Shown: positions 46,854 through 55,759 of the stretch, one piece after another
Layout of the letters: each line of letters starts with the position of its first letter
How positions within the stretch are numbered: the first letter of the stretch is position 1
DNA from: Pseudomonas chlororaphis subsp. piscium
GTDB taxonomy: Bacteria; Pseudomonadota; Gammaproteobacteria; Pseudomonadales; Pseudomonadaceae
Assembly (NCBI RefSeq): GCF_003850345.1
Contig: NZ_CP027707.1
Coordinates: 6,687,001-6,751,000, forward strand
DNA length: 64,000 nt
Direction of reading: 5' to 3'
Notes under the pieces: generated by a model
Told to the model about the DNA's origin: nothing
The model's input: only the letters and a program-made list of their open reading frames with translations
The model's database searches: none
Program-made: the position numbers and the translations under genes

Positions 46854-49570
46854 ACGAGCTGGCACTGCAAGCCACGGGCATCAACCACCGTTATGGCTCG
46901 CAACAGGCCCTGGTCGACCTCGCCTTCAGCCTGCCCGGCGGCACCCGCTGCGGGCTGATCGGCCCGGACGGCGCCGGCAAGTCGAGCCTGCTGGGCTTGA
47001 TCGCCGGAGTAAAGAAGCTGCAGCAGGGCCAACTGCAGGTGCTCGGCGGCTCCATCGAACAACGCCGCCATCGCAACAGCCTGTACGCACGGATCGCCTT
47101 CATGCCCCAGGGCCTGGGCGGCAACCTGTATCCCGAGCTGTCGATCCAGGAAAACATCCGCTTTTTCGCCACCCTGTTCGGCCTGTCGAAAAGCCAATGC
47201 GAACAGCGCATGCACAACCTGTTGCTGGCCACCGACCTGCTGCGCTTCGCCGAAAGGCCCGCGGGCAAGCTGTCTGGCGGGATGAAGCAGAAGCTCGGGC
47301 TGTGCTGCGCGCTGATCCATGAGCCGGACCTGCTGATCCTCGACGAGCCCACCACCGGTGTCGACCCACTGTCCCGCCGGCGTTTCTGGGAACTGGTGGA
47401 CGAGGTTCGCCGCCAGCGCCCGCAACTGACGCTGCTGGTGGCCACCGCCTATATGGAGGAAGCCGAACAGTTCGAACACTGCCTGATGCTCGACCGCGGC
47501 CGGCTGATTGCCCAGGGCTTGAGCCGGGAACTGGCCATCGCCACGCCCAGCGGCAAGCTCGACGATGCCTTCACCCACTTTCAGGGCGACAGCGGGCATG
47601 ACAGCAAACCATTGATGATCCCGCCCAGAACCACAGACGACCAGCAAGTCGCTATCGAGGCCCATGAGCTAACCCTGCGTTTCGGCGATTTCACCGCCGT
47701 GAACAAGGTCAGCTTCGCCATTGGCCGGGGCGAGATTTTCGGCTTCCTCGGCTCCAACGGCTGCGGCAAGACCACCACCATGAAGGTCCTGACCGGGCTG
47801 ATGCCAGCCACCGAGGGCAGCGCCAAACTGCTGGGCAACCCGGTGGACGCCAAGGACCTGGCCACCCGCAAGCGCGTGGGCTTCATGTCCCAGAGTTTTT
47901 CGCTGTATGGCGAACTCAGCGTGCGCCAGAACCTGGCGCTGCATGCCCGGCTGTTCGACCTGCCCAAGGCTGAGAGCGGCCCGCGGATCGAAGAGCTGAT
48001 CCGCCGCTTTGCCCTCCAGGAGATTGCCGACCAACCCTCCGGCGCCCTGCCCCTGGGCCTGCGCCAGCGCCTGTCCCTGGCGGTGGCGGTGCTGCACCGC
48101 CCGGAAGTATTGATCCTCGACGAGCCGACCTCGGGCGTGGACCCGGCGGCTCGCGACGACTTCTGGCGCCTGTTGATCGAGCTGTCGCGGGAACAGGGGG
48201 TGACGATCTTTCTGTCCACCCACTTCATGAACGAAGCCCAGCGCTGCGACCGCATCTCGCTGATGCACGCCGGCCAGGTGCTGGCCTGCGATACGCCGGC
48301 CACCCTGCAGCAACAGTTTTCCGGTGAAACCCTGGAAGCCGCCTTTGTCCGCTGCCTGGAAGACGCCCAGGGCGCGCCGGAACCTGCTCCCCCGGCGACC
48401 GCCCAGCCCGAGGTCACCAGCGCCATTCACGGTGACGGTCGGCGCTTCAGCCTGTCGCGCCTGATCGCCGTGGCCACCCGCGAAGGCAAGGAGCTGATGC
48501 GCGACCGGGTGCGCCTGAGCTTCGCCTTGCTCGGGGCTCTGTTCATGATGGTGATCTTTGGCTACGGCATTTCCCTGGACGTGGAAAACCTCGCCTTCGC
48601 CGTCTACGACCAGGACCAGACACCGCAAAGCCGCGCCTACCTGGAAGCCTTCCGCGGCTCCCGCTACTTCAAGGAGCAGAAGCCGATCCGCGACGCCGCC
48701 GAACTGCACCGGCGCCTGCAACGCTCGGAGATCAAGCTGGCCCTGGAGATTCCCCCCGGCTTCGGCCGCGACCTGTACGCCGGGCGCCAGCCCGCGGTGG
48801 CAGCCTGGCTCGACGGCGGCATGCCGTTTCGCGCCGAGACCAGTCGCAACTATGTCGAGGCGGTGCACCAGGCCAATATCGAATTGCTGGCCGAACACAG
48901 CAGCCCGGCCCTGGGGCGACCGCCCGCGGCCCGGCTGGAAACGCGCTTTCGCTACAACCAGGACGTGGTCAGCGTGAATGCCATCGGCCCCGGGGTGATG
49001 GCGCTGATCCTGGCGTTCATCCCGGCGATGCTCACGGCGCTGGGCATCGTGCGCGAGAAGGAGCTGGGTTCGATCACCAACTTCTACGCCACGCCGCTCA
49101 AGCGCCTGGAGTTTCTCCTGGGCAAACAGGCGCCTTATCTGGGCCTGAGCCTGATCAACCTGGCGCTACTGGTGGCCATGAACCGCTGGCTGTTCGGCGT
49201 GCCCTTCAAGGGCAGTGGCCTGACCCTGGCCTTCGGCGGACTGCTGTACGTGCTGGCCACCACCAGCCTGGGCCTGCTGATCTCCGCCTTCACCCGCACC
49301 CAGATCGCGGCGATCCTCGGCACCATGATCATCACCAGCCTGCCGACCATCCAGTTCTCCGGGCTGATCGTGCCACGCTCGTCGCTGGACGGCGCCGCGG
49401 CGCTGATGGGGCAACTGTTCCCCGCCGGTTACTTCCTCGACATTGCCGTCGGCACCTTCACCAAGGCCCTGGACCTGCGCCAGCTGTGGCCACAGTGCCT
49501 GGCGCTGTTCGGGTTCTTCCTCGGGTTCACCGGGCTGAGCCTGGCGATGCTGAAAAAGCAGGAGGCCTGA
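46850..49570 (+). CDS. ABC transporter with two ATP-binding domains fused to a permease
   Basis: This 906-residue protein has two full ABC ATPase domains. The first spans about residues 3-240, with Walker A GPDGAGKSS and Walker B LLILDEPTTGVDP. The second spans about 275-500, with Walker A GSNGCGKTT and Walker B VLILDEPTSGVDP. An ABC-2 membrane region (about 545-906, six helices) follows. In its RbbA-like organisation it resembles E. coli YhiH. The ATG at 46850 overlaps the HlyD stop as ATGA. The substrate is unknown; drugs or lipophilic compounds are likely. Confidence 0.93.
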   Translation: MNELALQATGINHRYGSQQALVDLAFSLPGGTRCGLIGPDGAGKSSLLGLIAGVKKLQQGQLQVLGGSIEQRRHRNSLYARIAFMPQGLGGNLYPELSIQENIRFFATLFGLSKSQCEQRMHNLLLATDLLRFAERPAGKLSGGMKQKLGLCCALIHEPDLLILDEPTTGVDPLSRRRFWELVDEVRRQRPQLTLLVATAYMEEAEQFEHCLMLDRGRLIAQGLSRELAIATPSGKLDDAFTHFQGDSGHDSKPLMIPPRTTDDQQVAIEAHELTLRFGDFTAVNKVSFAIGRGEIFGFLGSNGCGKTTTMKVLTGLMPATEGSAKLLGNPVDAKDLATRKRVGFMSQSFSLYGELSVRQNLALHARLFDLPKAESGPRIEELIRRFALQEIADQPSGALPLGLRQRLSLAVAVLHRPEVLILDEPTSGVDPAARDDFWRLLIELSREQGVTIFLSTHFMNEAQRCDRISLMHAGQVLACDTPATLQQQFSGETLEAAFVRCLEDAQGAPEPAPPATAQPEVTSAIHGDGRRFSLSRLIAVATREGKELMRDRVRLSFALLGALFMMVIFGYGISLDVENLAFAVYDQDQTPQSRAYLEAFRGSRYFKEQKPIRDAAELHRRLQRSEIKLALEIPPGFGRDLYAGRQPAVAAWLDGGMPFRAETSRNYVEAVHQANIELLAEHSSPALGRPPAARLETRFRYNQDVVSVNAIGPGVMALILAFIPAMLTALGIVREKELGSITNFYATPLKRLEFLLGKQAPYLGLSLINLALLVAMNRWLFGVPFKGSGLTLAFGGLLYVLATTSLGLLISAFTRTQIAAILGTMIITSLPTIQFSGLIVPRSSLDGAAALMGQLFPAGYFLDIAVGTFTKALDLRQLWPQCLALFGFFLGFTGLSLAMLKKQEA

Positions 49571-50685
49571 TGCACCGGTTCAGCCACATCCTGCGCCTGG
49601 GTCTCAAGGAGCTCACCAGCCTGCGACACGACAGCGTGTTGCTGCTGTTTCTGCTGTACGCCTTTACCGTGGCCATCTACATGCCCGCGGCCGGTTCGGT
49701 GATCGGCGTGCACAACGCCAGCGTCGCGCTGGTGGACGAGGACCACAGCCAGCTCTCGCGCCAGCTGGCCGAGGCCCTGCAACCACCGGAGTTCCAGAGC
49801 CCGGTGCCCTTGCCCTACGACCAGCTGGACCAGGTCATGGACAGCGGCCAGTTCACCTTCGTCATCAATGTGCCGGCCAACTTCCAGAACGACCTGCTGG
49901 CCGGGCGCCAACCCAGCGTGCAAGTGAATGTCGACGCCACGGCCATGAGCCAGGCCTTCATGGGCGCCGGTTATATCGGGCGGATTTTCCAGCGTGAACT
50001 GTCGAACTACAGCCAGACCGACCCGGCGAGCAGGATGCCCGCCAAACTGACCAGTCGCGCGCTGTTCAACACCAATCTGCAGGGCGGCTGGTTTCTGGCG
50101 GTGATCCAGATCGTCAACAACATCACCATCCTGGCCATTGTCCTGACCGGCACGGCGCTGCTGCGCGAGCGCGAGCACGGCACCCTCGACCATCTGCTGG
50201 TGCTGCCGCTGACCGCCCTGGAAATCATGCTGGCGAAGATCTGGAGCAACATGCTGGTGGTGGTGCTCTGCACCTGGGTGTCGCTGGAGGTGATCGTCAA
50301 AGGTGTGCTGGGCGTGCCGCTGGCCGGCTCGCTGGCGCTGTTCCTCGCGGTGACCGCGCTTTACCTGTTCGCCAGCACCGCGCTGGGGATCTTTCTCGCC
50401 ACGCTGGCGCGTTCGACCCCGCAATTCGGCCTGCTGGCGATTCCGGTGATCATCCCGATGTTGCTGCTGTCGGGCGGCAGCACCCCGCTGGACAGCATGC
50501 CCCAGTGGCTGCAATGGGTGATGCAGGGCTCGCCGTCGACCCACTTCGTCAGCCTCAGCGCCGCGATCCTGTTTCGCGACGCCGGCATCAGGGTCGTCTG
50601 GCCAGACCTGCTGGCCCTGGCGGTGATCGGCTTGCTGTTCTTCGGCATCGCCCTGGCGAGGTTTCGCAAGAGCCTGGCGTCCTGA
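49570..50685 (+). CDS. ABC-2 type transporter permease
   Basis: This 371-residue inner-membrane protein has a large periplasmic loop after the first helix (residues about 35-175) and five C-terminal helices, typical of ABC-2 permeases (YhhJ type). It is linked to the preceding gene by a TGATG overlap, with GGAG upstream. It completes the three-gene exporter. REP elements follow the stop. Confidence 0.93.
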   Translation: MHRFSHILRLGLKELTSLRHDSVLLLFLLYAFTVAIYMPAAGSVIGVHNASVALVDEDHSQLSRQLAEALQPPEFQSPVPLPYDQLDQVMDSGQFTFVINVPANFQNDLLAGRQPSVQVNVDATAMSQAFMGAGYIGRIFQRELSNYSQTDPASRMPAKLTSRALFNTNLQGGWFLAVIQIVNNITILAIVLTGTALLREREHGTLDHLLVLPLTALEIMLAKIWSNMLVVVLCTWVSLEVIVKGVLGVPLAGSLALFLAVTALYLFASTALGIFLATLARSTPQFGLLAIPVIIPMLLLSGGSTPLDSMPQWLQWVMQGSPSTHFVSLSAAILFRDAGIRVVWPDLLALAVIGLLFFGIALARFRKSLAS

Positions 50686-50692
50686 GCGACTG

Positions 50693-50781
50693 GTAGGAGC
50701 GAAGTTTGCTCGCGATCAGCCGTCAGGCTGGAATTTGGCGGGGTCCGCGATATCGCTATCGTGGGCAAGCCTCGCTCCTAC
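50693..50781. repeat. Inverted pair of REP elements (type 1)
   Basis: The left copy GTAGGAGCGAAGTTTGCTCG (50693 on) and the right copy ATCGTGGGCAAGCCTCGCTC (50758-50781) face each other, the same family as at 9020-9110. They lie between the exporter operon and the convergent FliL-like gene. Confidence 0.85.
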
Positions 50782-50791
50782 GGATCCAGCG

Positions 50792-51199
50792 TTACTGGAT
50801 GATCAGGTTGTTGAACAACAGGTCTTCCACCACCGGCTTGCCGGTTTCGTCGTTCATCACCTGCTGGGTCTGCTTCAGGGCTTCCTGGCGCAGCTTTTCC
50901 TTGGCTTCGACGTTGTTCATGGTTTCCGTGGTCTGCTGGGCGAACAGCGCCACCAGCTGGTTGCGGATCAACGGCTCGTTGGCCCTCACCGCCTGGGCGG
51001 CGGCGTCGCCGGTCACCCGCAGGGCGACGTCAGCCTTGTAGACCTTGAGCTTCGGGCCGCCATCCAGACCGTAGTTACCTACGAACGGCGGGTTCAGGCT
51101 GATGTAACTGACTTTCGGTGCTGCGCCTTCTTTGGTTTCCTCGGCCATGGCTGCCATGGGCAGAGACAGGGCCAGCATCAACATGATCCACGCTTTCAC
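50792..51199 (-). CDS. FliL-like protein with signal peptide
   Basis: This 135-residue protein starts at a GTG at 51199, with AGGAG seven bases upstream. Longer readings of the frame lack a site. The N-terminus (KAWIMLMLALSLPMAAMA) reads as a cleavable signal peptide. The body follows the FliL stomatin-like pattern (YISLNPPFVGNYG ... LKVYKADVALRVTG ... PLIRNQLVALFAQQTTETM). FliL normally supports the flagellar stator, but no other flagellar gene lies near. It may be a FliL relative with a different role. Confidence 0.82.
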   Translation of the reverse strand: MKAWIMLMLALSLPMAAMAEETKEGAAPKVSYISLNPPFVGNYGLDGGPKLKVYKADVALRVTGDAAAQAVRANEPLIRNQLVALFAQQTTETMNNVEAKEKLRQEALKQTQQVMNDETGKPVVEDLLFNNLIIQ

Positions 51200-51357
51200 A
51201 ATTCGCTCCTTATCCGGTAGGCGGTCTAGCATAAAGGCCCCTGCGCCCGTGCCCAAGCACAAAGCTTATGGCTGGCTATCAGGCCGGGGCATGCTCGTTG
51301 ACCGCGTTATTCACCCACCTACACTTATCGGCCATCACTCCCAAAGGAATAGTCCTG

Positions 51358-52335
51358 ATGAAAGCCGTGCTGTGCAAAGCCTTCGGCCCCGCCGAAACGC
51401 TGGTGCTGGAAGACGTCGCGAGTCCTGTACCGAAGAAGAACGAAATCCTGCTGCAGGTGCATGCGGCCGGGGTGAACTTCCCGGACACGCTGATCATCGA
51501 GGGCAAATACCAGTTCAAGCCACCCTTCCCGTTCTCGCCCGGTGGCGAGGCCGCGGGGGTGGTCGGCGCCATCGGCGAGAAGGTCGGCCACCTCAAGGTC
51601 GGCGACCGGGTCATGGCACTGACCGGCTGGGGCAGCTTCGCCGAGGAAGTGGCGGTGCCGGGCTACAACGTCCTGCCGATTCCACCCTCGATGGACTTCA
51701 ATACCGCTGCCGCCTTCAGCATGACCTACGGCACCTCGATGCACGCCCTCAAGCAGCGCGGCAACCTGCAGCCGGGTGAAACCCTGTTGGTGCTCGGCGC
51801 TTCCGGCGGTGTCGGCCTGGCAGCGGTGGAAATCGGCAAGGCCATGGGCGCGCGAGTCATCGCCGCCGCCAGCAGCGCCGAGAAACTCGCGGTGGCCAAG
51901 GCCGCCGGCGCCGACGAGTTGATCAACTACAGCGAAACCAGCCTGAAGGACGAGGTCAAGCGCCTGACCGAGGGCCAGGGCGCCGATGTGATCTACGACC
52001 CGGTCGGCGGCGACCTGTTCGACCAGGCCATCCGCGCCATCGCCTGGAACGGCCGGCTGCTGGTGGTGGGTTTTGCCAGCGGACGCATTCCCGAGCTGCC
52101 AGTCAACCTGGCGCTGCTCAAGGGCGCCGCGGTGGTGGGCGTGTTCTGGGGCTCGTTCGCCCAGCGCCAGCCCCAGGACAACGCGGCGAACTTCCAGCAG
52201 TTGTTCGGCTGGTTTGCCGAAGGCAAGTTGAAGCCGCTGGTCTCGCAGGTCTACCCGCTGGGCAACGCCGCCAGCGCCATCAACGATCTTGGCCAACGCA
52301 AGGCGGTGGGCAAGGTGGTGGTTCAGGTTCGCTGA
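51358..52335 (+). CDS. NADPH:quinone oxidoreductase family protein
   Basis: This 325-residue medium-chain dehydrogenase/reductase has an N-terminal GroES-like domain (AVLCKAFGPAETLVLEDV) and an NADPH Rossmann domain with LGASGGVGLAAVEIGKA (about residues 144-160). It has no zinc-ligand cysteines, fitting quinone oxidoreductases rather than alcohol dehydrogenases. The ATG at 51358 follows AAAGGAATAGTCCTG. It is divergent from the FliL-like gene. The substrate is unknown. Confidence 0.9.
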   Translation: MKAVLCKAFGPAETLVLEDVASPVPKKNEILLQVHAAGVNFPDTLIIEGKYQFKPPFPFSPGGEAAGVVGAIGEKVGHLKVGDRVMALTGWGSFAEEVAVPGYNVLPIPPSMDFNTAAAFSMTYGTSMHALKQRGNLQPGETLLVLGASGGVGLAAVEIGKAMGARVIAAASSAEKLAVAKAAGADELINYSETSLKDEVKRLTEGQGADVIYDPVGGDLFDQAIRAIAWNGRLLVVGFASGRIPELPVNLALLKGAAVVGVFWGSFAQRQPQDNAANFQQLFGWFAEGKLKPLVSQVYPLGNAASAINDLGQRKAVGKVVVQVR

Positions 52336-52347
52336 ATCCCTTGCGCT

Positions 52348-52405
52348 CTACCGGAGCCTGCTCGCGATAACGGGATAAAACTGCTTATCGCGAGCAAGCT
52401 CTTCT
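52348..52405. repeat. Palindromic repeat after the oxidoreductase gene
   Basis: GCTCGCGATAA (52360-52370) and TTATCGCGAGC (52385-52395) are perfect complements within a REP-like context (GGAGCCTGCTCGCG). It probably doubles as a transcription terminator. Confidence 0.75.
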
Positions 52406-52457
52406 CCCCCGCCGCAGCCGCCGGCACCAGAAACGCCCCCTACTTGTCTTTAAGCGA

Positions 52458-52477
52458 CATGTTCGTAAAAGAACATG
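52458..52477. promoter_or_regulatory. GlpR-like operator upstream of glpT
   Basis: CATGTTC-GTAAAA-GAACATG is a perfect palindrome of seven-base arms. It matches the GlpR operator pattern (ATGTTCG..nnCGAACAT class) 107 bases before the glpT start. GlpR represses glycerol-3-phosphate genes, so the fit with glpT is strong. Confidence 0.75.
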
Positions 52478-52584
52478 CAAATGCTCCTGTGTTGTGTGCT
52501 CCCAGATAAGATGCAGTGCTATTTTCGGTAACGAAACTGTAACATTCGCATCCGCAGTCAAAACAAGAAATTTGGAGCTCTTGA

Positions 52585-53934
52585 ATGTTTGCTTTCTTTC
52601 GACCTGCCGCACATCAGGCGCCCCTGCCTGACGAAAAAATAGACAGTACCTACCGCCGCCTGCGCTGGCAGATCTTCGCCGGGATCTTCATCGGTTACGC
52701 CGGCTACTACCTGCTGCGCAAGAACTTCTCCCTGGCCATGCCGTACCTGATCGAAGAGGGTTACACCCGCGGTCAGCTGGGCTTGGCCATGTCGGCGATC
52801 GCCATCGCCTACGGCCTGTCCAAGTTCCTCATGGGCCTGGTGTCCGATCGCTCCAACCCGCGCTATTTCCTGCCCTTCGGCCTGCTGGTATCGGCCGGAG
52901 TGATGTTCATTTTCGGTTTCGCACCCTGGGCCACGTCCAGCGTGACCATGATGTTCATCCTGCTGTTCATCAACGGCTGGGCCCAGGGCATGGGCTGGCC
53001 GCCAAGTGGGCGGACCATGGTGCACTGGTGGTCGCAGAAGGAACGCGGCGGCGTGGTTTCGGTATGGAACGTTGCGCATAATGTCGGCGGCGGCCTGATC
53101 GGCCCGCTATTCCTGCTCGGCATGGGCTGGTTCAACGACTGGCACGCGGCGTTCTACGTCCCGGCCGCCGTGGCCTTGATGGTGGCGCTGTTCGCCTTCG
53201 TCACCATGCGCGACACCCCGCAATCGGTCGGCCTGCCGCCGATCGAGAAGTACAAGAACGACTACCCGGAAGGCTACGACGCCAGCCATGAAGAAGAATT
53301 CAGCGCCAAGGAAATCTTCGTCAAATACGTGCTGCGCAACAAAATGCTCTGGTACATCGCCATGGCCAACGTCTTCGTCTACCTGCTGCGCTACGGCGTA
53401 CTGGACTGGGCGCCGACCTACCTCAAGGAAGCCAAGCACTTCACCGTGGATAAAACCTCGTGGGCGTACTTCTTCTACGAGTGGGCGGGGATTCCGGGCA
53501 CGCTGCTGTGCGGCTGGATGTCGGACAAGATCTTCCGTGGCAACCGTGGCCTAACCGGCATGGTGTTCATGGCCCTGGTGACCGTGGCGACCCTGGTGTA
53601 CTGGCTGAACCCGGCCGGCAACCCGACCATTGACATGATCGCGCTGTTCTCCATCGGTTTCCTGATCTACGGCCCGGTGATGCTGATCGGCCTGCAGGCC
53701 CTGGAACTGGCACCGAAGAAAGCCGCCGGCACCGCCGCGGGCTTTACCGGGCTGTTCGGCTACCTGGGTGGCTCGGTCGCGGCCAGCGCGGCAATGGGCT
53801 ACACCGTGGACCACTTCGGCTGGGACGGCGGTTTTGTCCTGCTGGTAGGCGCCTGCCTGCTGTCGATGGCCTTCCTGGCCCCGACCCTGTGGCACAAACA
53901 GGTCGCCAGCCAGAGTCGCGAAGCCGTCGCCTAG
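52585..53934 (+). CDS. glpT: Glycerol-3-phosphate transporter
   Basis: This major-facilitator antiporter exchanges sn-glycerol-3-phosphate for phosphate. The protein has 449 residues and 12 predicted helices. The family blocks are [38 protein letters not shown] and [19 protein letters not shown]. The ATG at 52585 follows GGAGCTCTTGA. It is preceded by the GlpR-like operator. It overlaps the convergent ChaC-type gene by four bases, sharing CTAG as both stops. GlpT is also the usual entry route for fosfomycin. Confidence 0.96.
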   Translation: MFAFFRPAAHQAPLPDEKIDSTYRRLRWQIFAGIFIGYAGYYLLRKNFSLAMPYLIEEGYTRGQLGLAMSAIAIAYGLSKFLMGLVSDRSNPRYFLPFGLLVSAGVMFIFGFAPWATSSVTMMFILLFINGWAQGMGWPPSGRTMVHWWSQKERGGVVSVWNVAHNVGGGLIGPLFLLGMGWFNDWHAAFYVPAAVALMVALFAFVTMRDTPQSVGLPPIEKYKNDYPEGYDASHEEEFSAKEIFVKYVLRNKMLWYIAMANVFVYLLRYGVLDWAPTYLKEAKHFTVDKTSWAYFFYEWAGIPGTLLCGWMSDKIFRGNRGLTGMVFMALVTVATLVYWLNPAGNPTIDMIALFSIGFLIYGPVMLIGLQALELAPKKAAGTAAGFTGLFGYLGGSVAASAAMGYTVDHFGWDGGFVLLVGACLLSMAFLAPTLWHKQVASQSREAVA

Positions 53935-54578
53935 TGAGTGGCTGACTTACAGCGCTTAAGCCGCGCCTCCAGATTACGGTCTGGCATGGCGTGGCTACGC
54001 AGGGCGTGCACGGTCTGCTCGACATAATCGCGAGTGGTGCCGTAGCGCCCGCAGGCGTTTTCAAATACCTGGCTCAGCACATGGTCCGGCAGGTTGCCGG
54101 CATAGCTGGGCAGGTGTCGCTCCAGAACGAACCCCAAGGCCTGAACCCGGCTACCGTCCTCAAGACGGCAGTTGAGCCAGTGCGGGCGATAGGACGGGTA
54201 TGGCATCTCGCGCTGCCACAGCGCATACAGCGAGGTTTCCAGCTGTTCTTCCGGCAAGCGGTAGGCGAAGCCGCTGCAGGAACCGCCACGATCCAGGCCA
54301 AAGACCAGCCCCGGCTTCTCCGGCGTGCCACGGTGTTCATGGGACCACAGGTACAAACCGCGATGGTAGCCATGCACCCGCCCGCGCATGCGCTCGACCG
54401 CCGAACATTCAGGGCGCCAGATCAGCGAACCGTAGGCGAATAACCAGACCGGCCCGCCCTTGTGGCGCGCCATGGTGGATTGCATCGAGCTGAGGAGCTG
54501 TTCGTGGGTGAGCTGCGGCCCCAGGTCGAGCCGCGGCGGGTAAGCCAGATTCAAAAAACTGGATTCAATGGCTGTCAT
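53931..54578 (-). CDS. ChaC-type gamma-glutamylcyclotransferase
   Basis: This cytoplasmic enzyme cleaves gamma-glutamyl peptides such as glutathione, releasing 5-oxoproline. The protein has 215 residues. The signature [14 protein letters not shown] and a catalytic glutamate in the following helical region fit the ChaC family. The start is the ATG at 54578 ([16 protein letters not shown]); the frame stays open to 54644. Its 3' end overlaps that of glpT. The promoter lies in an A+T-rich region with a long hairpin. Confidence 0.9.
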   Translation of the reverse strand: MTAIESSFLNLAYPPRLDLGPQLTHEQLLSSMQSTMARHKGGPVWLFAYGSLIWRPECSAVERMRGRVHGYHRGLYLWSHEHRGTPEKPGLVFGLDRGGSCSGFAYRLPEEQLETSLYALWQREMPYPSYRPHWLNCRLEDGSRVQALGFVLERHLPSYAGNLPDHVLSQVFENACGRYGTTRDYVEQTVHALRSHAMPDRNLEARLKRCKSATH

Positions 54579-54790
54579 GGCGAATAGCGTTCGGCTCCCC
54601 GCGTATAAAGAATTACTTAATAGAACGCACGGCTGTAACTCCAAGACACATATGTTTCAAGGCAAGTTAGGTGCCATCGAAGAGTTTTAACTTTCAATAA
54701 TGCGTGACATATAACCTACCGGTATTTATCTAATTAAATAAATACCGATAGGCTATATAGGAAGTTATAACGAGGGACAGTCCCGAGAAC
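54579..54790. promoter_or_regulatory. A+T-rich region with an unusual palindrome
   Basis: This 212-base gap lies between the ChaC-type gene and the end of the flavin reductase gene, both leftward. It contains a near-perfect A+T-rich palindrome at 54715-54752. No gene was seen. It must provide the promoter of the ChaC gene. Confidence 0.5.
54715..54752. repeat. A+T-rich inverted repeat
   Basis: The arms CCTACCGGTATTTAT and ATAAATACCGATAGG match at 14 of 15 positions around CTAATTAA. It could be the terminator of the flavin reductase gene (without a clear T-run) or an operator. Confidence 0.6.
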
Positions 54791-55759
54791 TCAGGACCGA
54801 GGGGCGTAGGCAAATACATCGGCGCGCATCTGGTGCGCATCCATGCCCGCTTCGACCAGCGCGTCCAGAGTCGCGTAGATCATCGCCGGCGAGCCGCTGG
54901 CGTAGACATGCACCGCCGACAGGTCGGCGATGTCCTCGCTCACCGCTTCGTGCAGCATGCCGCAGCGCCCTTCCCAGCCACAGAGATCGCTGACCACCTT
55001 GTGCAGGAACAGGTTGGGCAGCTTCTTCCATTCGTCCCAGTGTTCGATCTGATAGAAGTCGTCCGGCCGGCGCACGCCCCAGTACAGGTGCACCGGGTAT
55101 TTGAAGCCCTTGGCCCGGCAATGCTCGATCAGGCTGTGCATCTGCGCCATGCCGGTGCCGGCGGCGATCAGCACCAGCGGCCCGTCCGGCAGCTCGGCCA
55201 GGTGGGTATCGCCAAACGGCAGCTCGACGCGCACGTTGCCATTGCGCTGCAGCTGTTCGATCAGGCTTTGCGCACTGCTTTCGCGCACCAGTACGTGCAG
55301 TTCCAGCTCGCGCCCGGAGTGCGGCGCCGAGGCCAGGGAGAACGCCGACTTCTCGCCATTCTCCCGTTCGAGCATCAGGTACTGGCCGGCGTGATAACGC
55401 GGCGGCTTGCCGGCTGGCGCCCGCAGGCGGACCCGCCAGACATCGCCGCCGACTTCCAGACACTCGGTGACCTGACACGACAGACTGCGCACTGGCAGCT
55501 CTCCCAGCGCAAGGACGCCATCCCACAGCACGATGCAGTCTTCCAGCGGCTCTGCAATGCAAGTGTAGAACTCGCCGTGATCGCGCACCTCACCGGTTTG
55601 CAGGACCCTGCCCTCCACCAGCAGAGCGCAGCACACATGACAGTTGCCATTGCGGCAGCTTTGCGGGCATTCATAGCCCAGGCGCCGCGCCGCATCGAGA
55701 ATCCGCTCGCCGGGCAGCGTCTCAAGCACCGCTCCGGAGGGCTGCAAGGTTACACGCAT
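54791..55759 (-). CDS. 2Fe-2S flavin reductase / CDP-6-deoxy-glucoseen reductase-like
   Basis: This 322-residue electron-transfer protein has an N-terminal plant-type ferredoxin domain with cluster ligands C35, C40, C43 and C67. An FAD-binding domain follows (YHAGQYLMLER near residues 124-134, then SAFSLASAP), and an NAD-binding domain is last (GPLVLIAAGTGMAQ). The ATG at 55759 overlaps the ubiD stop by one base (TGATG). The link to ubiD suggests it supplies reducing power, perhaps reduced flavin for the UbiX/UbiD pathway, as fre lies next to ubiD in E. coli. That role is inference. Confidence 0.9.
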   Translation of the reverse strand: MRVTLQPSGAVLETLPGERILDAARRLGYECPQSCRNGNCHVCCALLVEGRVLQTGEVRDHGEFYTCIAEPLEDCIVLWDGVLALGELPVRSLSCQVTECLEVGGDVWRVRLRAPAGKPPRYHAGQYLMLERENGEKSAFSLASAPHSGRELELHVLVRESSAQSLIEQLQRNGNVRVELPFGDTHLAELPDGPLVLIAAGTGMAQMHSLIEHCRAKGFKYPVHLYWGVRRPDDFYQIEHWDEWKKLPNLFLHKVVSDLCGWEGRCGMLHEAVSEDIADLSAVHVYASGSPAMIYATLDALVEAGMDAHQMRADVFAYAPRS

